Source: SHWB01 sp050246875
GTDB lineage: Bacteria > Pseudomonadota > Alphaproteobacteria > UBA6615
Direction of reading: 5' to 3'
Assembly: GCA_050246875.1 (NCBI GenBank)
Contig: JBFWVF010000005.1
Coordinates: forward strand, 333,011-397,010
Length of the DNA stretch: 64,000 nt
The translations under genes and the position numbers were made by a program. Shown piece after piece: positions 58,467-64,000 of the stretch. The notes beneath the pieces were generated by a model. It did not search any database and was not told where the DNA came from. It saw only the letters and a program-made list of their open reading frames with translations. Each line of letters opens with the position of its first letter. The stretch's first letter is position 1.

Positions 58467-60806
58467 ATGACAGACGCATCGGCAGCACGTTTCGGTTCGG
58501 CGCGCGAGACCATCCGCAGCGAGGACATGCCTCTGCTGACCGGTCGCGGCCGCTACGCCGACGACGTTCGCGTGGCGGGCGAGGCCAGCGCCGCCTTCCT
58601 GCGCTCGCCGCACGCCAATGCCCGCATTGCGCGCCTCGACGTGGCGGCCGCAAAGGCGGCGCCGGGCGTCCTCGCGGTCGTCACCGGCGCCGACCTCGTC
58701 GCCGCCGGCATCGGGCCTATTCCTTGTGCCGTGCCGCCCGGCCCGGGCCGCGACGGAAAGCCCTATGTGCAGCCGCTACGCCTGCCGATGCCGGAGGCGT
58801 TCGCCCGCTATGTCGGCGAGCCGCTGGCCATGGTCGTCGCCGAAACGCTGGCGCAGGCGCAGGACGCGGTCGAGCTGATCGAGGCCGATTTCGAGGAACT
58901 GCCGGCGGTGGTCGATCCGGACGGCGCCATGGCGCCTGGCGCCCACGCCATCTGGGACGCCGCGCCCGGCAATCTCTGCTGGGACTGGGAGACCGGCGAC
59001 GCCGCCGCCGTCGAGGCGGCCTTCGCCGGCGCGGCGCACGTCGTCTCCGGCCGGCTGCACGATACCCGCGTGGCGCCGGCCGCGATGGAGAACCGCTCCG
59101 GCGTCGCCACCTACGACGCAGCCACCGGCCGCTTCACGCTGCGGACCAACTCGCAGGGCGTGTTCCTGATGCGCCGGATGCTGGCGGAGTCGGTCCTGAA
59201 GATCGATCCGGCGAAGCTGCAGGTCATCACCGAGGATGTCGGCGGCGGTTTCGGCATGAAGGCGCAGACCTACTCCGAGCACGCCATGGTGCTGATCGGC
59301 GCCCGCGCCACCGGCCGGCCGGTGCGCTGGACCAACACCCGCGCCGACAGCTTCGCCACCGACACGGCCGGCCGCGACAGCGTGCTGGAGGGCCGCATGG
59401 CGCTCGACGGCGACGGCAGGGTGCTGGCGCTCGACGTCGACTACCGCATCGGCATCGGCGCCTACGTCACCACCTTCGCGCCGATCTTCGCCACCACCAA
59501 CACCACCAACTGCCTCGCCAGCGTCTACCGCACGCCGGCGATCCACGCCCGCACGCGGCTGGTGTTCACCAACACCGCGCCGCTTGGCCCCTACCGTGGC
59601 GCCGGCCGCCCCGAGGCGATCTGGATGGTCGAGCACCTGCTCGACCGGGCCGCGGCGAAGCTCGGCGTCGACCGCGCCGAAATCCGCCGCCGCAACCTGA
59701 TCCGGCCCGACGAGATGCCGTGGAAGACGCCGGTCGGGCGGACCTACGACAGCGGTGATTTTCCCGGCGCCCTCGACAAGGCGCTGAAGCTTGCCGACTG
59801 GGCTGGCTTCGCGGCCCGGCGCCGCCAGTCGGAGGCGGTCGGCAAGCTGCGCGGCATCGGCATCTGCTGCTTCCTCGAGATCGCCGGCGGCATTCTCGAG
59901 GAAACGGCCGAACTGCGCTTCGCCGCCGACGGCACGGCCGACCTGCACATCGGCGGCCAGCCGATGGGCCAGGGCCTCGTCACCGCCTTCCGCCGCATCG
60001 TCGCCAAGCGCCTGGGCGTCGGCGAACAGCAGGTACGCATCGTCTACGGCGACAGCGACCGCGTCCCCGCGGGCACGCCGTCCGTCGCCTCGCGCACGAC
60101 GATGATGGCCGGCGGCGCCGGCGCCAACGCCTGCGACGTGGCGATCGAGCGTGGCCGCCGCCTCGCGGCCCATCTGCTGGAGGCCGCCGAGGCGGACATC
60201 GAGTTCGCCACCGGCACCTACCGCGTCGCCGGCACCGATCGGGCCCTGCCGCTGCTGGAACTGGCGGCGAAGGTGCGCGCCATGGGCACCCTGCCCGCCG
60301 GCCTCGAACCGCTCGACAACGCCGCCAAGTTCGTCTCGCCCGACTTCTCCTTCCCCAATGGCTGCCATATCTGCGAGGTCGAGATCGACCGCCAGACCGG
60401 CACACTGGCCGTGGTCGGCTACACGGCGGTCGACGATGTCGGCAATGTCGTCAGCGAGACCATCGTCGACGGCCAGGTGCATGGCGGCATCGCCCAGGGG
60501 CTTGGTCAGGTGATCGGCGAGCACGTCGTCTACGACGAGACGGGGCAGCTCGTGACCGGCACCTTCATGGACTACCAGATGCCGCGCGCGGCGGACCTGC
60601 CGGCCATCCGCACGGCCTTCCACTCGGTCCCCTGCACGACCAATCCGCTGGGCGTGAAGGGCGCGGGCGAAAGCGGCGTGGCGGGCTCCCTCCCCTCCGG
60701 CCACGCCGCCGTCCTCGATGCGCTGGCCTCGGCCGGTGCCGGCTACATGGACCTGCCGGCGACGCCGGCGCGGATCTGGGCGGCCCTGCGCGCGGCCGGC
60801 GGCTAG
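58467..60806 (+). CDS. Xanthine dehydrogenase family molybdopterin-binding subunit (orphan)
   Basis: A 779-residue large subunit of a molybdenum hydroxylase. An a/b hammerhead domain (about 20-130, with RFGSARETIRSEDMPLLTGRGRYADDV) precedes the Moco domain with EDVGGGFGMKAQTYSE, GPYRGAGRPEAIW and the catalytic glutamate E735 in KGAGESGV. The PYRGAGR loop resembles form II CoxL rather than CO dehydrogenase. GGGAGGGG precedes the ATG. No FAD or 2Fe-2S subunit is nearby, so electron transfer partners are unknown. Its TAG stop shares CTAG with the stop of the convergent esterase gene. Confidence 0.88.
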   Translation: MTDASAARFGSARETIRSEDMPLLTGRGRYADDVRVAGEASAAFLRSPHANARIARLDVAAAKAAPGVLAVVTGADLVAAGIGPIPCAVPPGPGRDGKPYVQPLRLPMPEAFARYVGEPLAMVVAETLAQAQDAVELIEADFEELPAVVDPDGAMAPGAHAIWDAAPGNLCWDWETGDAAAVEAAFAGAAHVVSGRLHDTRVAPAAMENRSGVATYDAATGRFTLRTNSQGVFLMRRMLAESVLKIDPAKLQVITEDVGGGFGMKAQTYSEHAMVLIGARATGRPVRWTNTRADSFATDTAGRDSVLEGRMALDGDGRVLALDVDYRIGIGAYVTTFAPIFATTNTTNCLASVYRTPAIHARTRLVFTNTAPLGPYRGAGRPEAIWMVEHLLDRAAAKLGVDRAEIRRRNLIRPDEMPWKTPVGRTYDSGDFPGALDKALKLADWAGFAARRRQSEAVGKLRGIGICCFLEIAGGILEETAELRFAADGTADLHIGGQPMGQGLVTAFRRIVAKRLGVGEQQVRIVYGDSDRVPAGTPSVASRTTMMAGGAGANACDVAIERGRRLAAHLLEAAEADIEFATGTYRVAGTDRALPLLELAAKVRAMGTLPAGLEPLDNAAKFVSPDFSFPNGCHICEVEIDRQTGTLAVVGYTAVDDVGNVVSETIVDGQVHGGIAQGLGQVIGEHVVYDETGQLVTGTFMDYQMPRAADLPAIRTAFHSVPCTTNPLGVKGAGESGVAGSLPSGHAAVLDALASAGAGYMDLPATPARIWAALRAAGG

Positions 60807-61741
60807 CCCCAGGCCGCCTTCAGCCGCTCGCAGGCGAGGGCCTGGGCCTTTTCGGACGCCTGCACCACGGGGCGCCAGCCGAAGAAGCCGTGCGCCATGC
60901 CGGGAAACTCGACCAGTTCGACCGCATTGCCGGCCTGGCGCAGGCGCTCGGCGTACGCCACCCCTTCGTCATGCAGGGGATCGCACTCGGCCAGCAGGAC
61001 GAGGGCCGGCGGCAAACCCGACAGGTCGCCCGCGCGCAGCGGCGAGGCCCGCCAGTCGAGCACGTCCTCGGGCGAGCGCAGGTAGTGGTTGCGGAACCAG
61101 TGCATCGAGGCGGAATCGAGGATGCCGTAGCCGTTGGCGAAGGTCTCGTATGACGGCGTGCCGTCGCAGGCGTAGTCGGCGACCGGGTAGACCAGCACCT
61201 GCATCGCCAGCTTCGGCCCGCCGGCCTCGCGCGCCATGAGGGCGACGACGGCGGCGAGGTTGCCGCCGGCACTGTCGCCGGCGACGGCCAGCCGGCCGCT
61301 GTCGCCGCCATAGCGGCCGGCCTCGGTCGCGGCCCACTTCACGGCGGCGAAGCTGTCCTCGGCGGCGGCCGGGAACTTGTGTTCCGGCGCCAGCCGGTAG
61401 TCGACCGCGACGACCAGCGCGCCCGCGCCGTTGGCGAGGTGGCGCGAGGTCTCGTCGTGACTGTCCAGATTGCCCAGCACATGGCCGCCGCCGTGCAGGT
61501 AGACGAGCACCGGCAGCATGCCCTGCCCGGCGCCCTGCGGCCGGTAGATCCGCACCGCAATCGGCCCTGCCGGGCCCGGTACGGTGGTGTCGTCGACCTT
61601 GTCGACCGGCGTCGGCGGCCGCTTGGGCGCCAGGGCGGCCATCTGCGCGCGGGCCTCGGCGGGGGTCAGCGCCGACCACGAGCGAAAGCCGAGAGTGGCG
61701 AATTTCGAGAACAGGTCCGCGAGCTGCGGATCGAGCGGCAT
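60803..61741 (-). CDS. HSL-family alpha/beta hydrolase (esterase)
   Basis: A 312-residue esterase of the hormone-sensitive lipase type. Oxyanion motif HGGG (83-86), nucleophile elbow GDSAGG with Ser157, acid in AECDPLHDEG and His in GMAHGFFGW. A short-chain acyl or aryl ester is the likely substrate. The ATG at 61741 has GGAGAAGG in front; the frame reaches upstream but without a ribosome site. Confidence 0.9.
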   Translation of the reverse strand: MPLDPQLADLFSKFATLGFRSWSALTPAEARAQMAALAPKRPPTPVDKVDDTTVPGPAGPIAVRIYRPQGAGQGMLPVLVYLHGGGHVLGNLDSHDETSRHLANGAGALVVAVDYRLAPEHKFPAAAEDSFAAVKWAATEAGRYGGDSGRLAVAGDSAGGNLAAVVALMAREAGGPKLAMQVLVYPVADYACDGTPSYETFANGYGILDSASMHWFRNHYLRSPEDVLDWRASPLRAGDLSGLPPALVLLAECDPLHDEGVAYAERLRQAGNAVELVEFPGMAHGFFGWRPVVQASEKAQALACERLKAAWG

Positions 61742-62145
61742 GGCGATGTCCTTCTCCAACCCTTGAACGGGCCGGCGCGGCTGGGGCGGCGATCCTCGCC
61801 CGGCTGCCGCTGCGCCGCAATCCCGTGCGGTCGCAGCCGGCCATAGGGTTTGTCTCGAATTCCCGACGAATTCGCCACGACGTTGTCGCCAGATCATCGA
61901 AATTTTTGCAAAAGGATTTCACAAGATGCTCTAAAAATATAATAGAGAATATCATTTGATTTTCCAAAGTTGATCGAGAATACGCCGAGATATAGAAGAT
62001 TATTGTGTAATAAATGTATGTTATTGCTTTTGACTACTTCGGCATTTTCCCGGATATTCCATGACGAATTCACGGTGATGCTGTTCATATCAAAGACAGC
62101 GTCACGCTCCGACCGAACGAAGCAAGCACTCGCGGGACGACAGCC
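61742..62145. other. 404-base gap with AT-rich island
   Basis: Within it, about 61890-62060 is strikingly AT-rich compared with the high-GC flanks (runs such as AAATATAATAG and TAATAAATG). No gene could be supported on either strand. It holds a promoter for the flagellin gene near its right end. Confidence 0.75.
62030..62058 (+). promoter_or_regulatory. Sigma70-like promoter of the flagellin gene
   Basis: TTGACT at 62030 and GATATT at 62053 with a 17-base spacer, leaving a leader of about 80 bases before the ATG. No sigma54 or sigma28 consensus was seen. Confidence 0.5.
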
Positions 62146-62973
62146 ATGACGAGCGACATCACACTCAACCCCGCCGTTCGCAGCCAGTTGCTGGCGCTCC
62201 GGCATACCGCGCAGCTCATTGCCGGCGCCGAGACACGCCTGACGACCGGCCGCCGCATCAACGGGCCCGCCGACAATCCCGGCGCCTGGATGCAGGCCCG
62301 CGAACTGACGGCGCGCGCGGAAACGCAGTCCTCGGTACGCGACGAGATCGACCAGGCGCGGACGGCGCTGGTCGCGGCGCTCGACGGTGTCGCGGCGGTG
62401 CAGACGCTGGTCGAGCAGATGAAGTCCCTGGCCTTGCAGGCCAAGGCCTCCGGCAGTGGCTCGGAACGGGCTGCCCTGGCGACCCAGTTCAACGACCTGA
62501 GGACGCAGATCGACGCCCTGCTCAACGACGCCACCTACAACGGCACGACCGTCGTTGGCGACGGCGCGGGTAGCATCACCATCCGGATTTCCGACGACGG
62601 CTCGAAGACCCACACGGTCCAGGGCGTTGACCTGACCACCGACAGTGCCGCCGCCGACATCGACGCCCCGACGGCGAGCTGGGTGACGTCGATCCAGATC
62701 GACGCCTCGATTGCTGATGTCGACGCGGCCCTGTCCGCCTACAAGCTGCAGGCGCAGATCATCGGCTCGGATGCCGCCTATCTGCAGACGCGCATCGACT
62801 TCCTCGACGACATTTCGGACACCCTGCGCGGCGGCGCCGACAAGCTGACGCTCTCGGACCCCAACGAGGACGCCATGCAGCTGACCTCGCTGGAGTTGCG
62901 CTACGACCTCGCCGTCCAGGCCCTGCGCCAGTCGAGCCAGCGCGAGCAGCGCATCTTCAACCTGTTCGTCTAG
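62146..62973 (+). CDS. Flagellin (short form)
   Basis: A 275-residue flagellin with conserved N- and C-terminal coiled-coil domains and little D2/D3 insert. N-terminal heptads include TAQLIAGAETRLTTGRRINGPADNP and later LVEQMKSLALQAKAS; the C-terminus has QTRIDFLDDISDTLRGGADKL and SLRYDLAVQALRQSSQREQRIFNLFV-like residues ending LFV. No FlaF, FlbT or other flagellar gene is in the window, so the flagellar cluster is elsewhere. The ribosome site is weak. Confidence 0.88.
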   Translation: MTSDITLNPAVRSQLLALRHTAQLIAGAETRLTTGRRINGPADNPGAWMQARELTARAETQSSVRDEIDQARTALVAALDGVAAVQTLVEQMKSLALQAKASGSGSERAALATQFNDLRTQIDALLNDATYNGTTVVGDGAGSITIRISDDGSKTHTVQGVDLTTDSAAADIDAPTASWVTSIQIDASIADVDAALSAYKLQAQIIGSDAAYLQTRIDFLDDISDTLRGGADKLTLSDPNEDAMQLTSLELRYDLAVQALRQSSQREQRIFNLFV

Positions 62974-62975
62974 CC

Positions 62976-62992
62976 GGAGCGCCCGCTCCTTT
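62976..62992 (+). terminator. Weak terminator-like hairpin after the flagellin gene
   Basis: Stem GGAGCG / CGCTCC with loop CC and TTT after it, two bases past the flagellin stop. It may cut read-through to the next gene. Confidence 0.4.
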
Positions 62993-63045
62993 CCGGGAAG
63001 TGCTTCCCCCGACGCATTTCCACCATCGACCGAGGATCCACGTTC

Positions 63046-63621
63046 ATGCCCGACGCCATCGCTTCTTCATCGGCCAGCCGTACCCAGGCCATCGCCCTGC
63101 GCTACGCCAGTTCACTCATCGACCGGCGACCCGGCGGCGGCACCGGGCCGCAAGGCAACGAGGCCGGCACCACGTCGGCGGAGGGCGGTCGGGACGACAC
63201 GCTCGCCCGGATACAGGCCCGCCGCATCGCCCATGCGCAACGCTCGGCCGCGGAACGCTCCTACGTCGATGCCCAGCCAGGCGCCGGAAAGGGCGAGCGC
63301 AGGCTCGCCGCCAGCGGCACGACGGCCCGCGACCAGGCGGCCCCGACCGCAAGCGAAGAGGAGGCGGCGCGCGGCGCCGAACCGGCCGCGCCGGGCGCGT
63401 CAGCGGCCAGCTCCGGCACCCAGGCGACGTCGCCGGCCACGACCGGCACGAGCGGCGGCACTTCCGGCACCAGCGGCGGCACAACGTCCGGCGGCAGCGC
63501 GCCGCAGGGCAGCGGCAGCGGTCATGGTTCAGGGCACGGTTCGGGCCGCAGCTCCGGCCTCGGGAACATTCTTTCCGGCGGGCTGGGCGGTCTTTCGTCG
63601 CTGCTCAACATCCGCGTCTGA
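63046..63621 (+). CDS. Ser/Gly-rich low-complexity protein, unknown function
   Basis: A 191-residue protein with a polar N-terminal half (TQAIALRYASSLIDRRPGG, then a helix-forming ARIQARRIAHAQRSAAERSYVDAQ) and a repetitive Ser/Gly/Thr tail (GTSGGTSGTSGG, GSGSGHGSGHGSG) ending GLGGLSSLLNIRV. No signal peptide or TM helix is seen. Its place 72 bases after a flagellin gene suggests a flagellum- or surface-related part, possibly secreted, but this is inference. Confidence 0.6.
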   Translation: MPDAIASSSASRTQAIALRYASSLIDRRPGGGTGPQGNEAGTTSAEGGRDDTLARIQARRIAHAQRSAAERSYVDAQPGAGKGERRLAASGTTARDQAAPTASEEEAARGAEPAAPGASAASSGTQATSPATTGTSGGTSGTSGGTTSGGSAPQGSGSGHGSGHGSGRSSGLGNILSGGLGGLSSLLNIRV

Positions 63622-63696
63622 GGTCGGCGCCCGGCAACGGGGATCGCGCGCTCATCCGGTCGTCGACCGGAACCGCAGGACCCGCCGGTCGCGGCT

Positions 63697-63801
63697 TCAG
63701 CCTCCGGGGGCGCCGATCAATCCCGACGCCAGCACCAGCACGAATACGAACGCCGCACCAAGCATGGCACCCGCGAAGGTGCGTGCCGCGAGTTGCCGCA
63801 T
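63697..63801 (-). CDS. 34-residue single-TM small protein
   Basis: Short open frame MRQLAARTFAGAMLGAAFV... ending LIGAPGG: a basic N-terminus and one TM helix (about 9-30). GGAGGAG lies three bases before the ATG, a strong match for a ribosome site, and the frame ends in TGA. No family is recognised; it looks like an independent small membrane protein gene lying between the Ser/Gly-rich gene and tRNA-Asn. Confidence 0.55.
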   Translation of the reverse strand: MRQLAARTFAGAMLGAAFVFVLVLASGLIGAPGG

Positions 63802-63881
63802 GAACTCCTCCGTCCGTTGCGACACTCCGGCCAGGGACTCACAGGCTACCACGTTGCGACCGCGGCGTCCCGCCGCGCCGC

Positions 63882-63910
63882 TTGCCGGGTGGAAGGACCG
63901 TTGTTATAAG
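63882..63910 (+). promoter_or_regulatory. Sigma70 promoter of tRNA-Asn
   Basis: TTGCCG at 63882 and TATAAG at 63905 with a 17-base spacer, 14 bases before the mature tRNA. This is the best -10 in the window. Confidence 0.75.
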
Positions 63911-63924
63911 CGGCGCCCCGCTGA

Positions 63925-64000
63925 TCCGCGGTAGCTCAGTTGGTAGAGCAGGCGGCTGTTAACCGCCGGGTCGTAGGTTCGAGTCCTACCCGCGGAGCCA
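63925..64000 (+). tRNA. tRNA-Asn (anticodon GUU)
   Basis: A 76-base tRNA. Acceptor TCCGCGG / CCGCGGA with discriminator G and encoded CCA, D arm GCUCAGUUGGUAGAGC, anticodon loop CUGUUAA with GUU at 63958-63960, and T loop UUCGAGU. The gene ends exactly at the window edge. Confidence 0.97.

Noticed and set aside
1..64000. CRISPR arrays, insertion sequences, rRNA genes
   Set aside because: No regularly spaced direct repeats, transposase genes with terminal repeats or rRNA sequence were found in any part of the window.

Overview
The window is a high-GC alphaproteobacterial chromosome segment. PopZ, TrmFO, ErpA, complex I assembly-factor homologues and the order argS-SPOR-nagZ-S2P-scpA-scpB-tatABC-serS-surE-pcm-nlpD / yajC-secD-secF all point to Alphaproteobacteria. 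The overall style suggests a free-living Rhodospirillales-type relative, but species cannot be told from the sequence alone. Genes are densely packed, often with GTGA, ATGA or TGATG stop/start overlaps. Two tRNA genes (Cys, Asn) are present. No CRISPR array, insertion sequence or prophage was seen.

Layout. 1-4200: an acyl-CoA dehydrogenase cut by the left edge, a CocE-type hydrolase and an orphan TRAP-type binding protein. 4400-6430: trmFO and a methyltransferase. 6450-11700: yajC-secD-secF followed by homologues of the mitochondrial complex I assembly factors NDUFAF3 (Mth938 fold) and NDUFAF6 (degenerate phytoene-synthase fold), with one catalytically plausible squalene/phytoene synthase relative between them. 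11860-26820: the house-keeping block, interrupted by a lone ABC ATPase between scpB and tatA. 26900-33600: erpA, xth, two TPM proteins with LemA, NIPSNAP, a LytM peptidase and ilvD. 33600-39000: a membrane adenylate cyclase convergent with a five-gene operon encoding a periplasmic binding protein and a SiaA-SiaB-SiaC-SiaD module, that is phosphatase, kinase, switch protein and diguanylate cyclase. 39000-45900: an AhpD-like protein, DUF2628, valS, popZ, tolC and a second PIMT-like gene.

46000-50100 is the least explained part. It is a tandem array of small membrane proteins in which a cassette recurs three times around a tRNA-Cys gene. A is a single-TM protein with a Pro/Arg-rich tail. B is a multi-TM protein with a conserved RRGxAET block. 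C is a two-TM protein and is missing from the first unit. Terminators and repeated upstream motifs split the array into separate units. I recognise no family for any of the eight proteins.

50160-56070 is a tight six-gene catabolic operon: flavin monooxygenase, 2-oxoglutarate-type oxygenase, CoA-transferase, CoA-ester lyase, cyclase-type hydrolase and cupin. 56200-61740 holds a caspase-SH3-formylglycine-enzyme-like fusion protein, an orphan molybdenum hydroxylase large subunit and an HSL-type esterase. 61750-63800 has an AT-rich island, a solitary short flagellin, a Ser/Gly-rich protein and a 34-residue membrane peptide. tRNA-Asn closes the window.

Two pairs of inverted palindromic repeats occur. 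One pair is intergenic between argS and dgt. The other is translated as part of the N-terminus of a TPM-domain protein.
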